Positions 1-7,686 of a DNA stretch of 40,529 nt are shown piece by piece. A program made the position numbers and the translations under genes. Source of the stretch: an uncultured Methylococcaceae bacterium (lineage in GTDB: Bacteria > Pseudomonadota > Gammaproteobacteria > Methylococcales > Methylococcaceae); assembly GCA_903911305.1 (NCBI GenBank), contig CAIWDB010000126.1:1-40529 (forward strand), given 5' to 3'. The notes under the pieces were generated by a model. It was not told where the DNA came from. It worked only from the letters and a program-made list of their open reading frames with translations, and searched no databases. Numbering within the stretch: position 1 is the stretch's first letter; each line of letters starts with the position of its first letter.

Positions 1-330
1 CCGGGTTCCATATTATTTTGGGACGAACCGGAAGCCAATCTTAACCCTTCCTTACTTGGTTTAGTTGTCGAAACTTTATTGGAATTGCAACGACAAGGGG
101 TGCAGATATTTTTGACTACACACAATTATGTATTGCTCAAAGAGTTTGATTTGGGTAAGAAAAAAGACGATGCCGTCCGCTATATTTCCTTATTTCGTGA
201 GAAGGATTTCGATCCGGTTTCTTCGCATTCTACGGACGAATACTTCGCCATCAATCCTAATGCAATTGCTGGAACATTCAGTGATCTTTATAAACGAGAT
301 ATCAGTCGCGCTTTGCAGGTAAGCCAATAA
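1..330 (+). CDS. AAA/ABC-type ATPase, C-terminal fragment
   Basis: The frame is open from the first base, so the N-terminus lies outside the window and 109 residues are visible. They begin in the Walker B strand (SILFWDEPEANLNPS), with an Asp-Glu pair and an ABC-like D-loop. The segment FLTTHNYVLLKEF follows, resembling the sensor/H-loop of AAA_21/AAA_15 (OLD-like, SMC-like) ATPases. Such ATPases are common in restriction and phage-defence cassettes, usually with a nuclease partner. The stop codon overlaps the start of the next gene by one base (TAATG), so the two are very probably translated together. The Walker A part cannot be checked here. The ATPase call is firm and the biological role is inferred. 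Confidence 0.8.
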   Translation, partial: PGSILFWDEPEANLNPSLLGLVVETLLELQRQGVQIFLTTHNYVLLKEFDLGKKKDDAVRYISLFREKDFDPVSSHSTDEYFAINPNAIAGTFSDLYKRDISRALQVSQ

Positions 331-860
331 TGCTTATGCGAGAAGGCGAACTAGAATTTGATTTTGTTGATGTGCTGTCAGAACGACTCGATGAGAAACA
401 AAAGTCAAAACCCCATGGATTGCAGCTTGTAGATTTCATTATTGAAGAACCCAAAAGAATATTAATGGTTGAAATCAAAGACCCTTCTTGTAAGCCTAAG
501 GGAAATGATGAGAAAGCATTGGCTGGAATCAACAGTCAGCGCCAGCAATTTGTCACTAAAATTAATAATGGCGAATTGATTAATCATGAACTGGTGCCAA
601 AAGCACGAGATAGCTATACATATCTCCACTTAATGGAACGATGCGACAAACCAATTTTGTATGTCTTTGTATTGGGCGCAGAGCAGCTTGTTATAGACAT
701 ACCTAACTTTTTAGTTGAATTTAAGCGAGAATTGCTTGCTAGATTACGCCAAGAAGCCGAACAACCATGGGCAAGACGTTATGTGTCTGATTGCTTGGTT
801 CTTACCGAAAAAACATGGTTAGAGACATTTCCACAATATACTTTGGCTAGAATATCTTAA
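330..860 (+). CDS. ATPase-coupled protein with PD-(D/E)XK-like motif
   Basis: This 176-residue protein starts on an ATG that shares its A with the upstream ATPase stop codon. It has no signal peptide or membrane segment. Residues 35-51 show an Asp after a hydrophobic strand, then 12 residues later MVEIKD, giving D35, E48 and K50. This spacing matches the PD-(D/E)XK nuclease core. The C-terminal half (RDSYTYLHLMERCDKPILYVFVLG) looks like further alpha/beta core, with several acidic and aromatic residues but no second recognised domain. I do not recognise the family by name. The tight coupling to an AAA ATPase suggests an ATPase-nuclease pair, possibly defensive. The motif is short, so the nuclease assignment is an inference. 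Confidence 0.6.
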   Translation: MLMREGELEFDFVDVLSERLDEKQKSKPHGLQLVDFIIEEPKRILMVEIKDPSCKPKGNDEKALAGINSQRQQFVTKINNGELINHELVPKARDSYTYLHLMERCDKPILYVFVLGAEQLVIDIPNFLVEFKRELLARLRQEAEQPWARRYVSDCLVLTEKTWLETFPQYTLARIS

Positions 861-912
861 TTCAATTGTTTCAGGCCACCGATTTTCTTTTCATTTCCCT
901 ATTTACTCATTT

Positions 913-1569
913 ATGTTCACCGGCATCATACAATCCATAGGCACACTAGCCAACATCGAATCAAAAGGCGGGGATGCCCGTCTGACCATAGCCACTGGCA
1001 AACTACCGTTAGGCGAGGCACAACTCGGCGATAGCATCGCCGTCAGCGGTGTGTGCCTGACGGCGGTGGAACTCGGCAACGGTCGGTTTTCTGCCGACGT
1101 GTCCCGCGAGACCTTGAGCCGCACCACATTAGGCTTTCTCAAACCCGGCTCCTGCGTCAATTTGGAATTGGCCCTGACCCCAACAACCCGGCTAGGCGGG
1201 CATATCGTTTCCGGCCATGTGGACGGAGTGGGCGAGGTGGTCAGTCGCAGTGCCGATGCTCGCTCTTGGCGTTTCATCATCGAAGCCCCTGCAAACCTGG
1301 CGAAATATATTGCCGAAAAAGGTTCGATTTGTGTGGACGGGGTCAGCCTGACCGTCAATGGTGTGGATGGCAAGCGTTTTGATTTGAACATCGTACCGCA
1401 TACTCTGGCTGAGACGACGATGGGCGAATTCCAACCAGGACGCAAAGTCAATTTGGAAGTGGACTTGTTGGCTCGGTATTTGGAAAGGCTGCTGCTGGGT
1501 GAAAAAGCGGCTTGTTCTTCTGGGGGCATCACGGAGGAATTACTTGCCAATAGTGGCTTTATCAAGTAA
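913..1569 (+). CDS. ribE: riboflavin synthase, alpha subunit
   Basis: This 218-residue protein matches riboflavin synthase, which dismutates two 6,7-dimethyl-8-ribityllumazine molecules to riboflavin and a pyrimidinedione. It opens with the typical MFTGIIQSIG. It has two homologous lumazine-binding barrel repeats, with VSGVCLT and SGHVDGVG in the first (about residues 1-95) and ICVDGVSLTVNG in the second. The length is normal (about 210-220). The ATG at 913 has no clear Shine-Dalgarno sequence, and the 52-base gap to the preceding ATPase partner shows no riboswitch. The gene is also called ribC in E. coli. Its substrate is made by RibH, encoded at 8.9 kb on the same strand. Confidence 0.96.
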   Translation: MFTGIIQSIGTLANIESKGGDARLTIATGKLPLGEAQLGDSIAVSGVCLTAVELGNGRFSADVSRETLSRTTLGFLKPGSCVNLELALTPTTRLGGHIVSGHVDGVGEVVSRSADARSWRFIIEAPANLAKYIAEKGSICVDGVSLTVNGVDGKRFDLNIVPHTLAETTMGEFQPGRKVNLEVDLLARYLERLLLGEKAACSSGGITEELLANSGFIK

Positions 1570-1595
1570 CAAAGTATTAGCAAGGTGCATATGTA

Positions 1596-2123
1596 ATGGG
1601 CAAGCCACTCAACGCCTATAGGCGGTCTGGCGCGCTCGGGAAAATCGGCTTTTGGGGTTCAGTGGCATCCCTCGTAAGCCTGTTCATTATGTTTGTGCCG
1701 CAAAACAGTGGTTCGCAAACTGCCCCAGAACCCCAACTTCATCAAGATGGACAAGGTGGACATAATCAGGCTATTGTCATTCAAGGTAATGACAATAAAA
1801 TCAATTTACCAGATGGTAAAGACGAAGTTGCAGAATTAATCGAAATTCTGGAACTTAGAAGAAAAGAAGTCAACCACACTATTGATGCAAATATAATAAA
1901 TCTTCCTAAATCGGATGCCGAATTTATGCTGCAATTTCAGAGAAGATTCAATAATTTAATTGATGATCTTGTCAAAGCAGAAACCCATCATCAATTTATT
2001 TTAGCGCATGAAATTACTATAAAAATTCATCAGCTAGGTTTTGAACTCACACAAACAAAAAATCGAATTTATGAATTGGTCGGTAAAGAGATGAGCACGA
2101 AGAAAAGGAATGATATAGCATGA
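1596..2123 (+). CDS. membrane-anchored protein of unknown function
   Basis: This is a 175-residue protein I do not recognise. A basic N-terminus (KPLNAYRRSGALGK) precedes one membrane segment at about residues 17-34. A Gly/Asn/Gln-rich linker with HNQAIVIQGNDNKINL (about 56-71) follows, then a charged, probably helical C-terminal region with heptad-like spacing. The linker resembles the short beta-forming GDN-x-IQG-x-N-x-I stretches seen ahead of helical modules in some bacterial conflict proteins, which is an inference from pattern. The start is the second ATG of ATGTAATG, because the first is followed at once by a stop. The last four bases (ATGA) overlap the PIN gene, so the two are probably one transcriptional unit. 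Confidence 0.65.
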   Translation: MGKPLNAYRRSGALGKIGFWGSVASLVSLFIMFVPQNSGSQTAPEPQLHQDGQGGHNQAIVIQGNDNKINLPDGKDEVAELIEILELRRKEVNHTIDANIINLPKSDAEFMLQFQRRFNNLIDDLVKAETHHQFILAHEITIKIHQLGFELTQTKNRIYELVGKEMSTKKRNDIA

Positions 2124-2605
2124 TTGAAGCCCCATGCGTCTACATCGAAACCTCGATTGTAAGCTATCTTACTGCACGGGACAGCCCTTCTTTGGTTGGT
2201 GCGGCTCGTCAATTACTCACGCGGAAATGGTGGAATAGCCGTAACAAATTCCGGTTGTTCGTGTCCGATGTTGTTCTCCGCGAATGCCGTGCGGGTGATC
2301 CTATCGCAGCCGCTCGCAGATTGGACTCGTTGCATGGCCTACCGTCCCTTGCCACCACTGAACAATGCGCCGACATTGCTGAATCGCTGATCAAGTTGAA
2401 AATTTTGCCTTTGAAGGCGGCTGAAGATGCCCTGCATATAGCTGTTGCCACCGTTCATGGCATGGACATATTATTGTCATGGAATTGCAAGCATATTGCC
2501 AATCCCATTGTACAATCAGAAATCGCTAACTATCTCAAAACAATTGGCTTGTTGCTTCCATTTATTTGCACCCCCGAAGAATTACTAGGAGAAGAGGATG
2601 AATGA
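2120..2605 (+). CDS. PIN-domain toxin (VapC-like)
   Basis: This 161-residue protein has the PIN ribonuclease pattern. The first strand is CVYIETSIVSYL, with Glu in place of the usual Asp. It continues with SDVVLREC, then LKAAEDALHIAVA and HGMDILLSWNCKHIANP. E10, E55, D103 and D116 are the likely metal ligands. The YIETSI and LLSWNCKH variants are typical of a VapC-like subfamily found in cyanobacteria and gammaproteobacteria. VapC toxins usually cleave tRNA or rRNA, but the target of this subfamily is not evident here. It overlaps the upstream membrane protein gene by four bases and the downstream small gene by eight, so translation of all three is probably coupled. Toxin-first order is less usual for vapBC loci. 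Confidence 0.85.
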   Translation: MIEAPCVYIETSIVSYLTARDSPSLVGAARQLLTRKWWNSRNKFRLFVSDVVLRECRAGDPIAAARRLDSLHGLPSLATTEQCADIAESLIKLKILPLKAAEDALHIAVATVHGMDILLSWNCKHIANPIVQSEIANYLKTIGLLLPFICTPEELLGEEDE

Positions 2606-2795
2606 CGAGATTATTGATGAAGTTAGGTCTATCAAAGAATCCTTGGCTGAAGAGTTTGGCTTTGATATTCGCCGCATTTTCGAGGACATTAAACGCTCCG
2701 AAGTCCAAACCGAGTTGGAAGGCTGGCATCATGTCCAACCGACAGCGGTTTTGTCTGAGTCGGCATTTCGGAGAGTCCGGTTTGCCCGTGATTGA
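2598..2795 (+). CDS. putative antitoxin of the PIN toxin
   Basis: This 65-residue acidic protein begins inside the 3' end of the PIN gene (8-base overlap) with a good ribosome site, GGAGAAGAGG. Its first 40 residues (MNDEIIDEVRSIKESLAEEF, then FDIRRIFEDIKRSE) form a charged amphipathic helix pattern. This resembles the small proteins that habitually accompany this PIN subfamily. It has no recognisable DNA-binding fold, so if it is an antitoxin it probably works by wrapping the toxin. The antitoxin role rests on gene position and known pairing, not on a motif. The tail after about residue 50 is poorly conserved in type and may be disordered. Confidence 0.65.
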   Translation: MNDEIIDEVRSIKESLAEEFGFDIRRIFEDIKRSEVQTELEGWHHVQPTAVLSESAFRRVRFARD

Positions 2796-2871
2796 ATTTC
2801 AGCGTTTTCCTGTTCTAATTTGTAATAGTATGATTTTTAACAAAATAACTCAGATATTGAAAACACTGTAA

Positions 2872-3981
2872 ATGAACACTATCGAAGAAATCATCGAAGA
2901 TATACGAATAGGCAAGATGGTTGTCATTATGGACGATGAGGACCGCGAAAACGAGGGCGACTTGGTGATGGCGGCTATCCATACGAGGCCGGAAGATGTC
3001 AATTTCATGGCTCGCTATGGGCGAGGTTTGATTTGCCTGACTCTGACTCGGGAACGCTGCCAGCAATTGCGTTTGCCGTTGATGGTGAACGAGAACAAAA
3101 CGCCGCATTCCACCAATTTCACTGTCTCGATTGAGGCGGCAACGGGTGTCACCACCGGCATTTCCGCCGCTGACCGGGCGCGAACCATCCAATGTGCGGT
3201 TGCCCCGCAAGCCAAGCCGGATGATTTGGTTCAACCGGGCCATGTGTTTCCACTCATGGCGCAACCGGGCGGTGTGTTGAACCGGGCTGGTCATACCGAG
3301 GCCGGTTGCGACTTGGCCCGTTTGGCGGGTTGCGAACCGGCTGCGGTGATCGTGGAAATCCTCAATGAAGAAGGTTCGATGGCACGTCGGCCTGAATTGG
3401 AAGTTTTTGCCAAGCAGCATGGTTTAAAAATCGGCACCATTGCCGATTTGATCCATTACCGCATACAAAACGAACAAACGATAGAACGCATCTGCTCATG
3501 TGATTTCCCAACCGAATTTGGACAGTTCAGACTCCATGCCTATCAGGATTTGATTGACAATAATCTGCATTTGGCGCTCACAATGGGGCAGGTTTCGGGT
3601 GACGAGCCTGTGTTGGTGCGAGTCCATGGAAGAAGTTTGTTGTGCGATTTGTTCAGTGGCAAGCGCGAGGTGACGGCCTTTCCGTTACGCAAGGCCATGC
3701 AAAAAATTGCCGAGGAGGGCCGTGGTTTGTTGGTGGTCATCCGCAAGGAAGAAGATGCAAAATCCTTGGTCGAACGCATCCATCAGTACAGCATGGAGGA
3801 TATTGGCGTGGAGATTCCCGCAGGCGATGCAGACCGCGACGATTGGCGCACGACTGGCACGGGCGCACAAATTTTGGCTGATTTAGGTGTGCGCAAGCTT
3901 CGCGTGATGGGCTCGCCCAAAAAATACCTTGGACTATCAGGGTATGGATTGGAAGTGGTTGAAAATGTCGTATTTGATTGA
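2872..3981 (+). CDS. ribBA: DHBP synthase fused to degenerate GTP cyclohydrolase II-like domain
   Basis: Residues 1 to about 205 are 3,4-dihydroxy-2-butanone 4-phosphate synthase, which turns ribulose 5-phosphate into the four-carbon riboflavin precursor. Hallmarks are IMDDEDRENEGDLVMAA, RYGRGLICLTL, GVTTGISAADRA and GHTEAGCDLARLAG. Residues from about 206 to 369 resemble GTP cyclohydrolase II (GTGAQILADLGV, GLSGYGLEVVENV). The zinc site, normally C-x10-C-x-C, is absent: the aligned stretch VHGRSLLCDLFSGKREVT has a single Cys in the wrong place. The EGRGIGL-type loop is also lost. This matches the RibBX type described in Shewanella and related bacteria, in which only the first domain is active. 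A separate ribA must supply the cyclohydrolase. The annotation label ribBA is kept for continuity. Confidence 0.93.
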   Translation: MNTIEEIIEDIRIGKMVVIMDDEDRENEGDLVMAAIHTRPEDVNFMARYGRGLICLTLTRERCQQLRLPLMVNENKTPHSTNFTVSIEAATGVTTGISAADRARTIQCAVAPQAKPDDLVQPGHVFPLMAQPGGVLNRAGHTEAGCDLARLAGCEPAAVIVEILNEEGSMARRPELEVFAKQHGLKIGTIADLIHYRIQNEQTIERICSCDFPTEFGQFRLHAYQDLIDNNLHLALTMGQVSGDEPVLVRVHGRSLLCDLFSGKREVTAFPLRKAMQKIAEEGRGLLVVIRKEEDAKSLVERIHQYSMEDIGVEIPAGDADRDDWRTTGTGAQILADLGVRKLRVMGSPKKYLGLSGYGLEVVENVVFD

Positions 3982-6900
3982 ATTCTTGAGTCAATTGGCA
4001 GAAAGTTTGAGGCTGGGCGTTGTTCACGCTTCCGACCGGCTGTGGGTATTAATACCTGATTGGCTGTTGCTGGTATTCTTGCTCATGTTAGGTTTGAGCT
4101 TTGCATTGTTGCAAGCAAAGCGAACGCGAACGGAATTGTCCCGACAAGAGTTGCAGGAACGTTTTCGCAAGATTTCCAGCCGTGTTCCCGGCGTCGTTTA
4201 TCAATATCGCTTGCGTCCTGACGGCTCGTCCTGTTTCCCTTATGCCAGTGATTGCATACGTGATATATACCGGGTTGATCCTGATGAAGTCAAAGAAGAT
4301 GCCTCAAAAGTATTTGCGATTCTACACCCTGATGATGTAGATGCAGTCACTGAATCCATTTTGGCGTCAGCAAAAACGCTGACGCCTTGGCAATATGAAT
4401 ATCGGGTCAAATTTGACGATGATACCGTGCATTGGTTGTATGGAAATGCTTTACCACAAGCCGAAGCCGATGGCTCGGTATTGTGGCATGGATTTATCAC
4501 GAATATTACTGAACGCAAGCAGATTGAGGAAAAGTTAAGCCAAAGCGAAATCCATTACCGTGGGATTTTTGAAAACTCGGCGGACACGCTACTCGTTATT
4601 GGCATGGATGGCCGAATTATAGATGCCAGCCCTAATTGCATAGTGCTTTATGGTTATGTCCGTTCCGAAATGATCGGTATGGATATAACTGAGCTTATTC
4701 GACGCGATCACCAAAACAAAGTCAAGGAAGGTATGGATGCCGTCACTCAAGGCCAACGCTATTACGTGGAATCGGTTGATCTGAAAAAAGACGGAAGTCT
4801 TGTACCGGTTGATGTGTGCGCTTCGCCATTTAACCACGAAGGTAAACCAGCAATTATATGTTCAATCCGTGATATTTCGGAGCGAAAAAAAACAGAAGAG
4901 TTACTGCACAAAAGCCAAGAATTGTTTTCTCTATTTATGCGCTACTCGCCCATTTATGCATTTATAAAGGAAGTGACATCTACGGAAAGCCGGGTTATCC
5001 AAGCCAGTGAAAATTTTCAGCAGATGATCGGTATTTCGGCTTCGGATATGAAGGGAAAGAATATGTATGAGCTTTTCCCTGGCGAATTAGCTGAGAAGAT
5101 TTCGGCAAACGACTGGACCGTTGTCAGTAATGGTGAGGTGCTGAGGCTTGATGAACATTTCAACGGTCGCGACTATTCAACGATCAAATTTCCAATCTTC
5201 CAAGGGAATAGACGTTTGCTGGCGGGTTATAGCATTGACATAACCGATCGCAAACTCATTGAAAATGCGCTGAAAGAGAGCGAACACCGCTTTCGCACAA
5301 TGGCCGATAATGCGCCAGTGTTGATTTGGATTTCCGGTTTGGACAAACTGTGCTTTTTTTTCAACAAAGTCTGGTTGGATTTCACCGGTAGAACTTTGGA
5401 ACAGGAAATGGGCAACGGGTGGGCGGAAGGGATCCATCCAGACGATTTCCAGTATTGTCTGGACATTTATGTGTCTTCCTTTGACGCACGCCGGCCCTTT
5501 TCGATGGAGTACAGGCTACGCCGGTACGATGGTGAGTTTCGCTGGATACTTGACAACGGCGTGCCCCGGTTTGACGAAGATGGGGTTTTTCTGGGCTATA
5601 TCGGGTCTTGCATGGATATAACCGAACTCAAGCAATTGAACCAAAAACTCTCCGAAAGCCAGCAACGTTTGGAGCTGGCTTTGGACGGCGGTGACATGGG
5701 AATGTGGGATTGGCATATACCGAGTGGCAAGGTTCTATTTAATGAACGGTTTTGCAAGATGCTAGGGTATTCTCTTGAAGAAATCGAGCCACATGTCAGC
5801 AGTTGGCAACAACGGGTGCATCCTGACGATTGGCCTGCCATCAATCAATCGTTAGAACCGCATTTGAGAGGGGAATCCCTAGCCTACGAATCCGAACATC
5901 GAATGCGGCATAAGGATGGTCATTGGATATGGGTGCAAGACAGTGGCAAGGTAGTCGAGCGTGACCATGAAGGCAAAGCCCATCGTGTGGTTGGCACACA
6001 TATCGACATTAGCGAGCGCAAGCAAGTCGAGTCCGCTCTGCTTCAGGCTAAGGAGTTTGCCGAGGAAGCGGCCAAGGCCAAGGCAAGTTTCCTAGCTATT
6101 ATGAGTCATGAAATCCGCACACCTTTGAATGCCATCATGGGCATGGCTTACCTTGCCCAGCAGACTCAACTGACACCCCGCCAAAGCAATTATTTGGAAA
6201 AAATCCATTTTTCCGGGCAACATTTACTAGGCATCATTAACGATATTTTAGACTTTTCAAAAATTGAAGCAGGCAAGTTGTCAATCAATTCCACAGACTT
6301 CATTTTGGATAATGTTTTCTCAATCGTTCAGAACATTATGAATGAAAAGATTAGTGCCAAGGGCTTGAAACTTATCGTCAATATCAGTTCTGACGTTCCC
6401 CATGAACTGGTCGGCGACCCACTACGCATAAGCCAAGTGTTGGTCAATTATGTAGGTAATGCGGTTAAGTTCAGCGAATCAGGGGATATCTTATTGTTGG
6501 TCAGTTTGGTCGAAGAGCGTGAACAGGATGTGGTGTTGCGTTTCTCGGTGACGGATCAAGGGATTGGTCTGACGCAGAAACAGCAAAATGTTTTATTCCA
6601 GTCCTTCACTCAAGTGGATATGTCCAACACTCGTTTGTATGGGGGAACCGGTCTAGGTTTGGTTATCAGTAAAAACTTGGCCGAGATGATGAGTGGTACG
6701 GTAGGTGTGGAAAGTGAATTTGGGAAGGGTTCCACTTTTTGGTTTACTGCCCGATTTGGCAGAGGAAGCATTCGTTACAATAACGATACCTACAAGAATG
6801 ACTTTTCCCCGAAGCCTAATTTTTCAGGGACGGTAATGGAGGCTAAGGCAGCTTTGGAAAAATTGGAAATCATCAGCGGCGCTCGGGTTTTGTTAGTGGA

Positions 6901-7660
6901 AGACAATGAGATCAACCAGGAAGTGGCGATAGATCTTCTGGTGGGGGCTGGATTGGTTGTGGAATTGGCTGAAAACGGTCGGCTGGCCTTGGAGAAAGTC
7001 GCAAGCAAACCGTATGATCTCATTCTAATGGATATGCTAATGCCGGAAATGGATGGACTTACGGCGACACGTGAAATTCGGAAAAATAAGCGTTTTAAGG
7101 ATTTGCCTATCGTGGCGATGACGGCCAATGCCATGCCATCTGATCGGGAGCAATGCCTTCAAGCCGGCATGAATGACCATTTGGCGAAGCCCGTTGTTCC
7201 AAGTCAGTTATATGCCATGTTGTCAAAATGGATTAAGCCATCCTGCAACAAAGTTGTGCCATCTTTGGAAACCATGACTGAATCCGCACCAACACCAGCC
7301 ATTTTGCTCGAAGACATTCCGGGTATCAATGTAGAGATTGGTATGAATCAAGTGATGGGTAAGCGCGATCTGTATTATCGGATACTCCACAAATTCGTCG
7401 CAAACTATACTGATGTGGTTGAACAGATAAGAGCTTGTTTAGACAAACATGAATATGAAAATGCCCATCGTTTGGCTCATACCTTAAAAGGAGTTTGTGG
7501 CGCCATTGGGGCTACCGAATTGCAAGAACAGGTGGCGAAATTAGATAAGGCCATCAAACAAGAAGATACACTCGACCAGATTGATGATCTGTTGGAAATA
7601 ATTAGCCCTAGATTGAATGAATTGACTAAAAACATCATCCAATGTTTGGGTAATGTTTAG
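3965..7660 (+). CDS. hybrid sensor histidine kinase, five PAS, HisKA, REC, HPt
   Basis: This is a 1231-residue kinase from the ATG at 3965, chosen because GGAAG lies 8-10 bases upstream. A TTG at 3929 and an ATG at 3944 lie further upstream in frame. A membrane segment at about residues 28-48 is followed by five PAS/PAC units ending in ITERKQ, ISERKK, ITDRKL, ITELKQ and ISERKQ. The HisKA box is [11 protein letters not shown], with His at about 715. The HATPase domain has GGTGLGLVISK. The receiver has LILMD at about 1023 and the acidic DN pair in LVEDNEIN. A C-terminal HPt has AHTLKG, with His at about 1172. Phosphate can therefore pass His-Asp-His to a separate receiver, and the HD-GYP protein 26 bases downstream is the obvious candidate. 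The start overlaps ribBA by 17 bases. The signal sensed is unknown. Confidence 0.93.
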   Translation: MSYLIEFLSQLAESLRLGVVHASDRLWVLIPDWLLLVFLLMLGLSFALLQAKRTRTELSRQELQERFRKISSRVPGVVYQYRLRPDGSSCFPYASDCIRDIYRVDPDEVKEDASKVFAILHPDDVDAVTESILASAKTLTPWQYEYRVKFDDDTVHWLYGNALPQAEADGSVLWHGFITNITERKQIEEKLSQSEIHYRGIFENSADTLLVIGMDGRIIDASPNCIVLYGYVRSEMIGMDITELIRRDHQNKVKEGMDAVTQGQRYYVESVDLKKDGSLVPVDVCASPFNHEGKPAIICSIRDISERKKTEELLHKSQELFSLFMRYSPIYAFIKEVTSTESRVIQASENFQQMIGISASDMKGKNMYELFPGELAEKISANDWTVVSNGEVLRLDEHFNGRDYSTIKFPIFQGNRRLLAGYSIDITDRKLIENALKESEHRFRTMADNAPVLIWISGLDKLCFFFNKVWLDFTGRTLEQEMGNGWAEGIHPDDFQYCLDIYVSSFDARRPFSMEYRLRRYDGEFRWILDNGVPRFDEDGVFLGYIGSCMDITELKQLNQKLSESQQRLELALDGGDMGMWDWHIPSGKVLFNERFCKMLGYSLEEIEPHVSSWQQRVHPDDWPAINQSLEPHLRGESLAYESEHRMRHKDGHWIWVQDSGKVVERDHEGKAHRVVGTHIDISERKQVESALLQAKEFAEEAAKAKASFLAIMSHEIRTPLNAIMGMAYLAQQTQLTPRQSNYLEKIHFSGQHLLGIINDILDFSKIEAGKLSINSTDFILDNVFSIVQNIMNEKISAKGLKLIVNISSDVPHELVGDPLRISQVLVNYVGNAVKFSESGDILLLVSLVEEREQDVVLRFSVTDQGIGLTQKQQNVLFQSFTQVDMSNTRLYGGTGLGLVISKNLAEMMSGTVGVESEFGKGSTFWFTARFGRGSIRYNNDTYKNDFSPKPNFSGTVMEAKAALEKLEIISGARVLLVEDNEINQEVAIDLLVGAGLVVELAENGRLALEKVASKPYDLILMDMLMPEMDGLTATREIRKNKRFKDLPIVAMTANAMPSDREQCLQAGMNDHLAKPVVPSQLYAMLSKWIKPSCNKVVPSLETMTESAPTPAILLEDIPGINVEIGMNQVMGKRDLYYRILHKFVANYTDVVEQIRACLDKHEYENAHRLAHTLKGVCGAIGATELQEQVAKLDKAIKQEDTLDQIDDLLEIISPRLNELTKNIIQCLGNV

Positions 7661-7686
7661 TTTAACTTTATTTATGGTTTGAACCA

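Noticed and set aside
903-1583. A 226-codon open frame antisense to ribE
   Set aside because: It is a shadow of a well-recognised gene, with low-complexity Ser/Pro/Arg composition and no family resemblance.
2815-3420. A 201-codon frame antisense to ribBA
   Set aside because: It is wholly opposite the conserved DHBP synthase domain and shows no motif of its own.
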